Source: Rs1 sp000416275 (GTDB taxonomy: Bacteria; Pseudomonadota; Gammaproteobacteria; Pseudomonadales; Balneatricaceae). Taken from it: DNA of 64,000 bases. This document shows positions 17,330 to 26,554 of this stretch, one piece after another. Location: NCBI GenBank assembly GCA_965243635.1, contig OZ251574.1:2852001-2916000 (forward strand), written 5' to 3'. Positions within the stretch are counted from its first letter, which is position 1. Each line of letters begins with the position of its first letter. Under the pieces are notes generated by a model that searched no databases, had not been told where the DNA came from, and worked only from the letters and a program-made list of their open reading frames with translations. Position numbers and translations under genes: made by a program.

Positions 17330-19663
17330 CTACAGGGTGTGCCAATCGCCAGATTGCTCGAAGGCATGCGCTATTTTATAAATATTTCGCTCTGCATAAT
17401 GTTTAGCAACTAATTGCATACCGACCGGTAATCCGTTACTCATACCGCAGGGAATTGACATGGCCGGGTGTCCAGATGCATCAAAGGGCGCCGTATTGGC
17501 GATCATCTCAAACGCCTTGCCAATATATTCAGCTAGAGATGCGTCTTGTGCAGGAATAGGCTGGGCGGTAATGGGCAGGGTCGGCATTAGCAATACATCA
17601 TATTTTTCAAAAACTAGGTTATAAGCCTGCTTTAGTTTGCGTGATAAATTTTGTGCTTTCGCCTGATATTGACCGCGATAATGTTGTTGCATGTACTCGC
17701 CCACGAACATTGAAATCTTTAAGGTTTTAGATAACTCATTCGCTCTGGAGCGCCAGTTTGAATGGTAATCCAATAAACTGGTAACGTACAACCCTTCCCA
17801 ACTGGTACCAAAGCCATTGCCATGCATCATAGTATTAGTTAGCCCCTCCAAGGTGATAGGTGTCCAAATAGCCACCCCATCTAAATGCATAGGGATAGAA
17901 ACTTCTTCAACATGTGCTCCAAGTTCCCTTAACTTTTCAGCGGCGGCACGCACTTTAGCATCCACTTCTGGCTCACTATTTTGATGGCCAAAACCCTCTT
18001 TGAGTACCGCTATTTTCATGCCGGCAATAGATTGAAATAAAGCCGTTGTATATTGATCCACTTTAGGTGCGTATTGGCGTGGATCTAAGCCATCCTCCCC
18101 TGCAATAACTTCTAGTAACAGGGCATTATCTGCCACATTGGCCGTCATCGGCCCCACATGATCTATAGTAGGTTCAATTGGCATAATACCGCTATAGGGC
18201 ACCAATCCATGAGTGGGTTTCATACCGTAGCCGCCACAAAAACTTGAGGGTATGCGAATAGAGCCTCCTTGATCACAGCCAATCGCCATTTCAATTTCAC
18301 CACTACCGACTAAAGCACCACAACCAGATGATGAGCCTCCGGCAATATAGCCCATCTTGTAAGGATTATGCACGGGCCCAGCAGCCCCGGTATGACTGCC
18401 CCCTGATAGACAAAAGTATTCACAGTGTGCCTTTCCCGCTATGTTGCCTCCCGCCGCTAAGATTCGCGTCACCACACTGGCATCTAAGTCAGGTGTATAC
18501 CCCTCTAAAGTGGACGCTCCGTTCATCATTGGCACTCCTGCCAGACAGATATTATCTTTTAAAACAATTCTTTTACCTTTTAATTTACCCATAGCAGCAC
18601 CGGGAATATCGGTTTTTTGATACCAGGCATTTAATCGGTTTTCTGCAACGTCAGGCCTATAACCCGGCGTGCGCGGATATTTCACCTCTGGAATAAAGTC
18701 CGGCATGCTATCAACGACGTCATATGCGGCAAAGTTTGCTTCCATAAGCGCCATATAATCAAGTATTTCCCCCTCTTCCATGGTCATGCCAAAACCACTA
18801 ATAATATTTTTCATTTGCTTTAACGTCGGGCGTTGAATAGCCATATAAGTTTCCCTTATCAATGAAGTCATGTGTTTATTAAGAACAGTTGGCGCACAGC
18901 CAGAATTACTATTGATGGATTTAGAACGTGTTTGTCGCGCAGTTCCCAAGCCGATAAATTCTTCGATTTTTGTAGCGCTATGCAGATCATCTCGTTTAAC
19001 ATCACCAATGATTTTGCCACGCTCTAATATCAATACTTGATCGGACAAATCCATAATAAAATCAAAATTTTGTTCAACCAGTAGTATCGTCAGCCCTTCA
19101 TGTTGACGAATTATATTTAAAGTCTCCGCCATTTCTTCAATAATTGATGGCTGAATCCCTTCAGTGGGCTCATCCAAAATCAGAAAATAAGGTTCCGTCA
19201 TCATCGCTCTAGCCAGCGCTAACAATTGCTGTTCGCCTCCTGATAAAGTCCCGCCACTACGTTTCAACAACCCTTTTATTCGCGGAAAATAATTAAGCAC
19301 CCGCTCCAGTAACACTGACTCACTATCATCTCCATAGTGGTGGTATGAATAACTGAGGTTTTCCGCGACGCTTAAATTTGGGAAGATACCGCGCCCTTGT
19401 TGCACATAACCAATCCCCTTTCTCGCCCGCTCATAGGGGGCGATATGAGTGATATCACTACCAAGGTATGAAATATGCCCTTGCTGTACCGGCAAAAAAC
19501 CCATCAAAGTTTTGAGCAGTGTAGTTTTCCCCATACCATTGTGGCCGAGCATGCCGACAATTTTATTTTCATATATTGCAAAATCTACGCCGTGTAATAC
19601 CGGAACACTACCGTAGCCACTGTGCAAATTTTTGACCTTAAGTACCCTGTTCTCATCACTCAT
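17330..19663 (-). CDS. Branched-chain/urea-type ABC ATPase fused in frame to an amidase
   Basis: One uninterrupted 777-residue frame carries two enzymes. Residues 1-240 are a LivF/UrtE-type ATPase: Walker A GHNGMGKT at 40-47, signature LSGGEQQ at 140-146, Walker B LILDEP at 161-166. A linker of about 33 residues follows. Residues 274-777 are an amidase-signature enzyme with the full Ser-cisSer-Lys triad: K369 in VLKDN, S444 in GGSSSG, S468 in QGGSIRIP. It resembles bacterial enantioselective or nitrile-hydratase-associated amidases. The internal ATG at 18844 (MAIQRPT) has an AAGGGA box 6 bases upstream, so a separate amidase may also, or only, be made by internal initiation. The gene overlaps the preceding ATPase gene by 4 bp. 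I know of no standard family with this arrangement. Confidence 0.85.
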   Translation of the reverse strand: MSDENRVLKVKNLHSGYGSVPVLHGVDFAIYENKIVGMLGHNGMGKTTLLKTLMGFLPVQQGHISYLGSDITHIAPYERARKGIGYVQQGRGIFPNLSVAENLSYSYHHYGDDSESVLLERVLNYFPRIKGLLKRSGGTLSGGEQQLLALARAMMTEPYFLILDEPTEGIQPSIIEEMAETLNIIRQHEGLTILLVEQNFDFIMDLSDQVLILERGKIIGDVKRDDLHSATKIEEFIGLGTARQTRSKSINSNSGCAPTVLNKHMTSLIRETYMAIQRPTLKQMKNIISGFGMTMEEGEILDYMALMEANFAAYDVVDSMPDFIPEVKYPRTPGYRPDVAENRLNAWYQKTDIPGAAMGKLKGKRIVLKDNICLAGVPMMNGASTLEGYTPDLDASVVTRILAAGGNIAGKAHCEYFCLSGGSHTGAAGPVHNPYKMGYIAGGSSSGCGALVGSGEIEMAIGCDQGGSIRIPSSFCGGYGMKPTHGLVPYSGIMPIEPTIDHVGPMTANVADNALLLEVIAGEDGLDPRQYAPKVDQYTTALFQSIAGMKIAVLKEGFGHQNSEPEVDAKVRAAAEKLRELGAHVEEVSIPMHLDGVAIWTPITLEGLTNTMMHGNGFGTSWEGLYVTSLLDYHSNWRSRANELSKTLKISMFVGEYMQQHYRGQYQAKAQNLSRKLKQAYNLVFEKYDVLLMPTLPITAQPIPAQDASLAEYIGKAFEMIANTAPFDASGHPAMSIPCGMSNGLPVGMQLVAKHYAERNIYKIAHAFEQSGDWHTL

Positions 19664-20376
19664 ACATTTCTGCCTAAATAGACATCCCTGACCTTTTGAT
19701 CAGCTAATACATTGTCGACATGGTCTTCCATCAAAATAGATCCCTGATAAAAAACGGTCACCTGATTGGCTATAGATTGAATAAATTGCATATCGTGCTC
19801 CACTATAATCATGGCGGCACTGCGATTTATTTCCCTGATAATATCCACCATAATTTCGACATCTTGACCCGTCATTCCAGCCGCTGGCTCATCCAATATC
19901 ACCAGCCAAGGATCCGCGGCTAACACGATGGCTAATTCAACACGCTGGCGCTGACCGTGGGCAAGTTCACCGAGCAACTTTTTAGTGATGTCACCAATTT
20001 TTATCCGCTCTATCACCTCTTCAACGCGCCGATTAGCCTGTTTAACGTCATGGTAGCGGCGCGCTGACAGCCAGATATTTTCCCAGACACTCAGCCCATC
20101 CATCACATTCGGCACTTGCGTTTTAATGCCGATCCCCAACCTCGATATTTGATGGGTATGCCAGTGCGTTGTTTCTTCCCCGCGAATATAAATTTCACCA
20201 CTGGTCGGTTTATTAAGACCGGTTAAACATTTAAAAAAGGTGGACTTACCTGCACCATTTGGACCAATCAGACATCTGAGCTCGTTTTCTCGCAGGGTAA
20301 AGTCAACATTATTAACCGCCTTAACTCCACCAAAATGCATGTTTAAATTATGGGTTTCTAACACAATTTCATTCAT
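19660..20376 (-). CDS. Branched-chain amino acid/urea-type ABC ATPase (LivG/UrtD-like)
   Basis: The 238-residue first ATPase of the importer has Walker A GPNGAGKST, a variant signature LAHGQRQRVELA (family-typical, in place of LSGGQ), Walker B WLVILDEPAAGM and H-loop IIVEHDM. The LAHGQ and DEPAAGM patterns are characteristic of the UrtD branch, which handles urea and short amides, and less of LivG. It overlaps the permease gene upstream by 8 bp and the ATPase-amidase gene downstream by 4 bp, so all three are translationally coupled. Confidence 0.87.
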   Translation of the reverse strand: MNEIVLETHNLNMHFGGVKAVNNVDFTLRENELRCLIGPNGAGKSTFFKCLTGLNKPTSGEIYIRGEETTHWHTHQISRLGIGIKTQVPNVMDGLSVWENIWLSARRYHDVKQANRRVEEVIERIKIGDITKKLLGELAHGQRQRVELAIVLAADPWLVILDEPAAGMTGQDVEIMVDIIREINRSAAMIIVEHDMQFIQSIANQVTVFYQGSILMEDHVDNVLADQKVRDVYLGRNV

Positions 20377-21418
20377 TTAAATGACCTCTTTGCATTTGTC
20401 GGGGCGCGCGTTTTCGCAGCTTATTTCTTGTTGATTTTTTGGCAGTCAATAATTTTTTCCAGACAGAGCTAATCGCCGGTGCTAAACCTTGGGGCAGAAA
20501 CAAGACAAAAATCACTAAGATGACACCAAATACTAGGTTGTTATCAATCAAGGTTTGTTGCCCCAAATAATACTTAAGCAACCCTAAGATAACCGCGCCA
20601 AAAATTGGCCCAGATAGACGGGTAACACCCCCTACTATGCACCAAATAATCACTTCAGCACTTTGCCCTAAACTGAACAAACCCGGGGTGACTATTTCTG
20701 CCCAACTGGCATACAAAGCACCTGCTAGCCCCGCTAAACCGCCGCCCACTGCAAATAATATTGTTTTATACTTACGTACATCATAGCCAATTAATTCTGC
20801 TCGCTGCTCGTTCTGACCTATACCTATAGAGACTCGACCAAAACTACTGCGCACCAGAAAATGCAAACCTAGATAGCTGAGTATTAAAATAACAAAGCAA
20901 ACGTAATAAAAATCTAAATCCCAAATATAGGCATCGGGCATGCCTGGGATATTCAAAGTTTGAAAATTTGGAATACCATTAAATCCGCCCAGATGTGCTG
21001 TACCTATCATATATTCAGGGCTGGCAGTAGAATTGATGAAGCGAAACAGAATCAAGGTCACTACCAAGGTGATAACCCCTAAATAAACATCTGTTAAGCG
21101 GCCATAGAACATGATCGCACCTAAGATAAAAGCAAAGGTTGCCGGTACGATAATTGCCAGTAAAAATGGCAGAGTACTCTCACCTATATTGATAGCGAAC
21201 ACTGCATAGCTGTATGCACCTAGCCCAAAAAAAGCAGCTTGCCCAAAACACAATATCCCGCCAAAACCCCAGACTAAACCAAGGCTCAAGGCTAAAATTG
21301 AATAAATAATCAACAAAGAAAGCGTATAATATTCAATGAAGTACGGCAGAACAAGCATACAAACAATGGCCAAAAACACGCCGATTATTAAGTTCTTATA
21401 ATTGCTATCCAACATCAT
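20369..21418 (-). CDS. Branched-chain/urea-type ABC permease (LivM/UrtC-like)
   Basis: The 349-residue inner-membrane permease has about nine hydrophobic segments, the LivM-type LSLGLVWGFGGILCFGQAAFFGLGAY segment near residues 40-70 and the EQRAELIGYDVRKYKTILFAVGGGLAGLAGALYA segment in the middle. The C-terminal 25 residues are strongly basic. It forms the heterodimeric channel with the next permease, whose gene it overlaps by 4 bp. Confidence 0.87.
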   Translation of the reverse strand: MMLDSNYKNLIIGVFLAIVCMLVLPYFIEYYTLSLLIIYSILALSLGLVWGFGGILCFGQAAFFGLGAYSYAVFAINIGESTLPFLLAIIVPATFAFILGAIMFYGRLTDVYLGVITLVVTLILFRFINSTASPEYMIGTAHLGGFNGIPNFQTLNIPGMPDAYIWDLDFYYVCFVILILSYLGLHFLVRSSFGRVSIGIGQNEQRAELIGYDVRKYKTILFAVGGGLAGLAGALYASWAEIVTPGLFSLGQSAEVIIWCIVGGVTRLSGPIFGAVILGLLKYYLGQQTLIDNNLVFGVILVIFVLFLPQGLAPAISSVWKKLLTAKKSTRNKLRKRAPRQMQRGHLNE

Positions 21419-22281
21419 AATTTACCCTTAAATATGGAGTTAGTGATCCCTTTTGGCAGTATTCGTAAGAGTATGACGGCACACAGCAACAGGGCTACTT
21501 CCCCAAATACAGGGTTGAAAATAAAAGCAAATATTTGATTGACCGATCCAAATAATGTGGCACTAGACACTAAACCGACAATGATCGCCGGGCCACCGAC
21601 CACCACCGTGATAAACGCTTTGGCTATATAGGCTGTCCCCCAACTTGGCACCAGCCCCACTAGCGGTGCCAATATGCCTCCCGCCAAGCCTGAAAGAGCC
21701 GCTCCCATAAAGAATGTCGTCATATAGATACGATCAGGGTTGTAGCCTAAAGATGCGGCCACATTAGGATCTTGCATCGCGCCTCTTACAATCAGCCCCA
21801 ATCGAGTGAATTTCAAAAGGAAATAACCTGAGCAGACTAAGCCAATGGCGACGAGGATAATAAAGAAGTTATAGCCATTCACTTGGTAATCACCAATTGC
21901 CCAGCCTTTTATCGGAGTGGAGATACTTTCAGTGGTATTGCCAAAAATCATGGTTACGATCCCGATCAGGATCATGCTTATCCCCCAGGTAGCCAGCATT
22001 GTATCGACTAGACGACCATATAAATGGCGAATAACCAAGCGCTCTAACAACAGGCCTATCATACCCACGATAAGCGGGGCGATAACTAACATCGCTAGGT
22101 AAATGTTAGCCCCCGCTTTGACACACACAATCGTGGTATATCCGCCGAGCATCATAAATTCACCATGGGCAAAATTGATGATTTTCATCATCCCGAAAAT
22201 CATTGCCAATCCTGAGCTAATTATGATTAAGCTGGCTATAACATACAAAACTTCTAGTAAAACAACGGCTGCTAAGTCCAT
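21415..22281 (-). CDS. Branched-chain/urea-type ABC permease (LivH/UrtB-like)
   Basis: The 288-residue permease has about eight hydrophobic segments and the LivH hallmarks GLAMIFGMMKIINFAHGEFMMLGGY near the start and FFMGAALSGLAGGILAP in the second half. It is the first permease of the operon, separated from the binding-protein gene by a 217-bp gap in which I see no gene. That gap could hold an attenuator or an RNA processing site. Confidence 0.87.
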   Translation of the reverse strand: MDLAAVVLLEVLYVIASLIIISSGLAMIFGMMKIINFAHGEFMMLGGYTTIVCVKAGANIYLAMLVIAPLIVGMIGLLLERLVIRHLYGRLVDTMLATWGISMILIGIVTMIFGNTTESISTPIKGWAIGDYQVNGYNFFIILVAIGLVCSGYFLLKFTRLGLIVRGAMQDPNVAASLGYNPDRIYMTTFFMGAALSGLAGGILAPLVGLVPSWGTAYIAKAFITVVVGGPAIIVGLVSSATLFGSVNQIFAFIFNPVFGEVALLLCAVILLRILPKGITNSIFKGKL

Positions 22282-22498
22282 TTAAAACACCAAAAAAGAG
22301 TCGGAAAATTAGAGACTTACTCGCTAATTCGCATAATACACACGACAGTTACAGGCTAATTTTTCTTGACTTTTAATGGCTGATCTTTTGATTCGATCAA
22401 GCGCCCCAATAAGACACTCAATCGAAAGATAAGCGATAAAAGACATTAAAGCCGCTAACATCATGCAAGGTATGCACTATCCAAATTAACGATGCGGA

Positions 22499-23719
22499 TC
22501 AAATTTTAATCACGTATTGCTGATTATCATCGGGGTTAGTCTTTAAATTACACACCATTTGCGTATCAAGTGGCGGTTGCTGTAGAAAAGTTTCAAGCAC
22601 CTGCATCTTTTTATCTTTAAATTCACTTAAATATACATTGAGTATCGAGTGATGAGTTTGCGGGTCCACGGTCATTTTTCCCGAGGGTGTATCTATCGAC
22701 AATCCCGTTTCCATAACAGCGCTCACTTTATCTCCCTCCACGCTACCGGCAATCCTCACCGCCGCTGCCCAAGTCAAAATCCCCTCATAATGTGATAGTG
22801 CGAGTAAGTGTAAATCATCAACATCACCATACTTAGCGCTATAATCGGCCAACAATTTCCTGTTTAAATCATTATCTAACTCATGGCTGTAGTTGTATGC
22901 GACTAAAATCCCATCAGTCTCTTCACTGGTGAGAATGTTCTGCTCGTTACCTGCCCCCAGAGTAGTAGATGCCATCGGGATTTTTTTATTCATACCTGAC
23001 GCCGCCCACTGGCGATAAAATGAAATATGCGCACCACCAACCAATACCGAGACAATAAAATCTGGCTTTTCAGTTTGAATTTTTGCAATAGTTGAGCCAA
23101 AATCCGCCACATCGAGTGGGAAGAACTCAATGTTACTCACCTCAGCTCCAATCTCTTTGGCATACTTTTTAATCCAATTTGCCGTGATATGACCATAATT
23201 ATAATCGGCGGCAAGTACATAGATCTTCTTACCCCATTTCTTAACTGCAGCGGGAATCAGTGTTTGTACTTGCTGAGCCGGGGTAATGCCATTAATAAAT
23301 ATGTTGCGATCACAAACCCCACCTTCATATAGAACATTATAGAAATAAGGTATCTGGCTTTTACGGAAAGTCTGTCTAACCGCCTCACGAGAAGCTGATA
23401 AAATCCCGCCATGCACGACGTCCACTTTATCTGTTCGGGCCAATTTTCTAGCAAATTGACTATACAAAGCCATATTCGACTGAGTATCGTAACCTACATA
23501 TTCAATTTGTTTATTAAGTAAGCCTCCTGTTGCATTGATCTGCTCAATAGCCATGCGCGCTACCTTATCCATCGGTTTTCCATAGCCATCAAAAATACCT
23601 GAGGTATCCAGTAATGAGCCAAATTTAATAGTCTGTGATGCAGAGAAAGTAGGACCGGCAAGCACACCTGCGGTGAGAGCTGCGGCACCTGATAAGAATT
23701 TTCTTCTATTTATTTTCAT
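22499..23719 (-). CDS. Tat-exported amide/urea-type ABC binding protein (UrtA/AmiC fold)
   Basis: The 406-residue periplasmic binding protein begins with a twin-arginine signal (NRRKFLSGAAALTAGVLAGPTFSA), so it is probably folded before export. The family-5 binding fold follows: IKFGSLLDTSGIFDGYGKPM at the N-terminus, INATGGLLNKQIEYVGYDTQ, and a second lobe with VAYNYSHELDN. UrtA-type proteins of urea and short-chain amide importers are the closest family, consistent with the UrtD-like ATPase and the amidase downstream. The gene starts 15 bp after the flotillin-like gene, so the two are likely co-transcribed. Confidence 0.85.
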   Translation of the reverse strand: MKINRRKFLSGAAALTAGVLAGPTFSASQTIKFGSLLDTSGIFDGYGKPMDKVARMAIEQINATGGLLNKQIEYVGYDTQSNMALYSQFARKLARTDKVDVVHGGILSASREAVRQTFRKSQIPYFYNVLYEGGVCDRNIFINGITPAQQVQTLIPAAVKKWGKKIYVLAADYNYGHITANWIKKYAKEIGAEVSNIEFFPLDVADFGSTIAKIQTEKPDFIVSVLVGGAHISFYRQWAASGMNKKIPMASTTLGAGNEQNILTSEETDGILVAYNYSHELDNDLNRKLLADYSAKYGDVDDLHLLALSHYEGILTWAAAVRIAGSVEGDKVSAVMETGLSIDTPSGKMTVDPQTHHSILNVYLSEFKDKKMQVLETFLQQPPLDTQMVCNLKTNPDDNQQYVIKI

Positions 23720-23734
23720 CTGGATTTCCTCTTG

Positions 23735-25342
23735 TTACGTATTAGCACGCGTTTTTTGTGGAGTATTTTTTGATCTAGAAGCGGAATCGCTCATGCGAGT
23801 GGCTATCGATGTATCCATATCTAAGCCCACTTGCTCACCCATTTTTTTCATAAAAGGCAAGCTGACCGACATACCTAAGATGGAGTTTAGGGCTTGATCA
23901 AACGTAGATTGGTTATTTTCATCGCCATTTGTACCGGTATTATTACCAATGCCGGATATTTGATTTATTCTAATTGATTCAATTTTTTCAACGGGTTTCA
24001 TCATCTGCCTTGCTATTTCAGGCATGACTTGCAGTTTGTTTTGGATAATTTTTTGTGCGATTAACGCCGCAGATTGAGTGTTTTCAGAGGCTATGATTGC
24101 CGCGTTACCCTCCGCCTCGGCCAACAACCGCATTTTTAAATTATGCGCCGCTAGATTTTCTAGTTCAGCTTCTGCCTGCGCTGTTTTAATCATTTCATTT
24201 GCCTGTGATGCAACCTGCTCCGCCGAGACTGCGGAGGCTTGTTCAGCCCGTAGCAAAGCGATTTGTTTTTCACGATGTTCCCGTGCTAAGTCTTTTTTAG
24301 TTTGGCTCTCTTCTTCGCCAAGCAGTTGAGATGTCTCTAAGTTTGTTAACGTTATCTGGGCGTCAATTTCGGTTTCCTTGAGCTTTAGCAACTTTATTTT
24401 GTTATCGCTCTTTTCTGTTTCTACCGACAAGATTGCCTCAAGCTCTTGCTTGCGCGCATCCTGACTATTAAAAATTTTAATCATTTCAATTTTATGATCT
24501 TCCGATATTTTTATTTCTTGCAACTTGCGTTTACTTTCCAGTGAAAGTTGTTCCATTTTTTCTTTTGAACGAACCTCCTCTTTTTGCAAAACTTCATCGT
24601 GCAGGATTTTTGCATAGCACTTTTCCTGCTCAATTAATAAATTTTGTTGAGTGAGATCTAATTGAGTTTGCTGAATAGAAATTTCAGATTTTGTTTCTAC
24701 TTCAATGCGCTCTTGCCTGTTTAGCGATACTATTTTTGATAACTTATTTAAACCTATCGCCGTTAACGCATTATTAGGATCTAATTTATTTAACTCAGTT
24801 TGGTCAAAATGACTAATACTGATTGCTTCTAAAACCAGCCCATTTTTTATGAAACCCGCTTCTAAACGGCTAAAAACCTCACTCACTAAAACATCGCGTT
24901 TATCAAGCATGGTCATAAAATCAAACTTTGAGGCGGCGCAGTAAACTGCATTGGCAAACTTACTAAATAGGATGTCGCTAAGCTCGTCAGCTCTGTTGAG
25001 TCTGTTGCCATAAATTTGCGCAGCCGTCAGTATCTCTTCAGCACTTCCCCCTACTCGTAAATAGAAACTGATCTCTAGATCTGCGCGTAAAAAATCTTTA
25101 CTGATGACAGATTTTGACTCGATTAAAGAAATATTTAAGCTGTGGCTTTTAAGATTAACTTTTTCCAACTGATGTAAAAAAGGCATTACAATTAAGCCAC
25201 TATTAGTGACGATTTTATGTCCTCCGAAGCCCGTTCTAATCAACGCAGTCTGACTATTAGGTTTTACGTAAAACCGATTCAAAAACATTATTATTATAAT
25301 TATTACCGCAAAACCTACTACCGTAGAAATTAGCCAGCCCAT
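23735..25342 (-). CDS. Flotillin-like SPFH/band-7 membrane protein
   Basis: One N-terminal membrane helix (about residues 3-22) is followed by an SPFH/band-7 domain (about 25-200), a long charged alanine-, glutamate- and lysine-rich coiled coil (about 205-440), and a C-terminal tail with KMGEQVGLDMDT. This is the flotillin architecture; such proteins form large oligomers that organise membrane patches. I use ATG 25342, since GGAGAG lies 8 bases upstream; the in-frame ATG five codons earlier would overlap that ribosome-binding site. The gene heads the amide importer operon, which is unusual and suggests a role in grouping the transporter or relieving membrane stress. Confidence 0.82.
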   Translation of the reverse strand: MGWLISTVVGFAVIIIIIMFLNRFYVKPNSQTALIRTGFGGHKIVTNSGLIVMPFLHQLEKVNLKSHSLNISLIESKSVISKDFLRADLEISFYLRVGGSAEEILTAAQIYGNRLNRADELSDILFSKFANAVYCAASKFDFMTMLDKRDVLVSEVFSRLEAGFIKNGLVLEAISISHFDQTELNKLDPNNALTAIGLNKLSKIVSLNRQERIEVETKSEISIQQTQLDLTQQNLLIEQEKCYAKILHDEVLQKEEVRSKEKMEQLSLESKRKLQEIKISEDHKIEMIKIFNSQDARKQELEAILSVETEKSDNKIKLLKLKETEIDAQITLTNLETSQLLGEEESQTKKDLAREHREKQIALLRAEQASAVSAEQVASQANEMIKTAQAEAELENLAAHNLKMRLLAEAEGNAAIIASENTQSAALIAQKIIQNKLQVMPEIARQMMKPVEKIESIRINQISGIGNNTGTNGDENNQSTFDQALNSILGMSVSLPFMKKMGEQVGLDMDTSIATRMSDSASRSKNTPQKTRANT

Positions 25343-25449
25343 ATTTATACTCTCCAAATGATCATCAAGAAATTAGTTTTTACTATTGATCGGCAATTTC
25401 AAGATAGACTTTTTTATTTTCCATTTCAAGTTATTTTATTTTCCAATTC

Positions 25450-25474
25450 AAGTTATTTATAGAATAAATAACTT
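25450..25474. promoter_or_regulatory. Perfect 11-bp AT-rich palindrome upstream of the amide operon
   Basis: AAGTTATTTAT and ATAAATAACTT flank AGA. The site lies about 110 bp before the flotillin start codon and could be an operator for the MarR-type regulator, which binds palindromes of this kind, or simply a hairpin. Confidence 0.4.
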
Positions 25475-25716
25475 TCTAACTTGAATAAAAAATCATTAAC
25501 ATACATAAATTTCTCGTAGTTGTTTGATTTTTAAATATAAAATACTTAACGGTAGCTGAATAGCTAGAGTGAATGATTTTTTGATTCGACATCTAAATAT
25601 TTTCAGCTAGCTACCGGTCAGTCATCTGAACTTTTACTAGTTATTAAATTTATAGAGACAAAGAAATGCCCTGATCCGGCAGTCATATGAAATAAGAAAT
25701 AAGAAAATTATTTATG

Positions 25717-25939
25717 GAGACCTTTGCTAAACGTTGCGAGCGAAGATAATACCAGGCAAAATCCGGCGAGATAGCGGAGTCAGTGTGCCCCTCACTTTGG
25801 GTATAGTATGCCCCTAACACCGGGTACAGCGTGCCCTTCTCATGGGTATTACTGGTGTGAATGAGCATGTTGAGCCGGTTTTTAACGCCGTATTACCGCG
25901 CACAGTTATCATACTCTCTGGGTAAGTTATGCAGAGGTG
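25717..25939. repeat. Repeat B copy 3 (223 bp, right end replaced)
   Basis: The left end GAGACCTTTGC is decayed and the right end stops at TATGCAGAGGT, where a repeat A fragment follows. The interior holds three GTGCCC-type direct repeats. Confidence 0.75.
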
Positions 25940-26036
25940 AATTGTTTAGCGAATGCAGGACGCATACGAGCTTGCAGCTAGGATTTTTCAATTGTGTCGT
26001 AAACCAATCTTTACGCTCTGAAGCCACGGATTCCGG
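25940..26036 (-). repeat. Repeat A fragment fused to repeat B
   Basis: The fragment matches the second half of the long form of repeat A (GCGAATGCAGGACGCATA to CCACGGATTCCGG) and has no left end. It is a chimera of the two repeat families made by deletion or recombination. Confidence 0.7.
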
Positions 26037-26096
26037 TAAAAGTTTTCCTGATTAGCCCTGTGTCTCCGCCATAGCAAAAGATGCTTTTAATCTCTT

Positions 26097-26158
26097 CTCT
26101 GTGACCTCTGTGGTAAAACCAATCCTTTAAAGATTTTTTCACCACAGAGGGCACAGAG
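26097..26158. repeat. CACAGAGG inverted repeat
   Basis: CTCTGTGACCTCTGTGGT and ACCACAGAGGGCACAGAG form an 18-bp imperfect stem around a 26-base AT-rich loop. It is the common CACAGAGG-type palindromic repeat seen in many proteobacterial genomes. Confidence 0.6.
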
Positions 26159-26227
26159 GCGCTGCGCTGCACAGAGGAAAACAAAACACTAGCTGATTAG
26201 CACTGCGTCTTCACAGACTGGCCTAAA

Positions 26228-26387
26228 CCTGAATCCGTGACTTCAAAGTGAATACAGAGTGTAAGATATTGGTTTTACGGTGGAATTGAAAAATCTTAGC
26301 TGCACCCGTAGGTTCAGCGGGCATTTTTCTAACCGCTGTAGAATCAAGAGCTTGCGCTATGTGGTGCAGTGAAGTCACTGATTCAGG
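26228..26387 (+). repeat. Repeat A copy (160 bp)
   Basis: The ends are intact and a CTAAA duplication flanks both sides. Confidence 0.92.
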
Positions 26388-26554
26388 CTAAAGTAAAAAA
26401 ATTTACAAATAAGTGACTTGTCCATAATCTAAACCATTATTAAATCATAGAAACATATTACAACTTCTTAACTTGTTGAAATTAAATACTTTATCAAATA
26501 GTCGCCAAGTTGAGCGGAGTCTGATGGTCAATCAGGAAAGTTTTAGCTCTCAAT

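Larger units (their letters stand above)
25343..26554. other. Repeat-rich gap without genes
   Basis: The gap holds, in order, an AT-rich perfect hairpin at 25450-25474, a repeat B copy (25717-25939) joined directly to a repeat A fragment (25940-26036), a CACAGAGG-type inverted repeat (26097-26158) and a complete repeat A (26228-26387). The promoter of the flotillin-led operon must lie near its lower end. No gene is supported. Confidence 0.7.
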
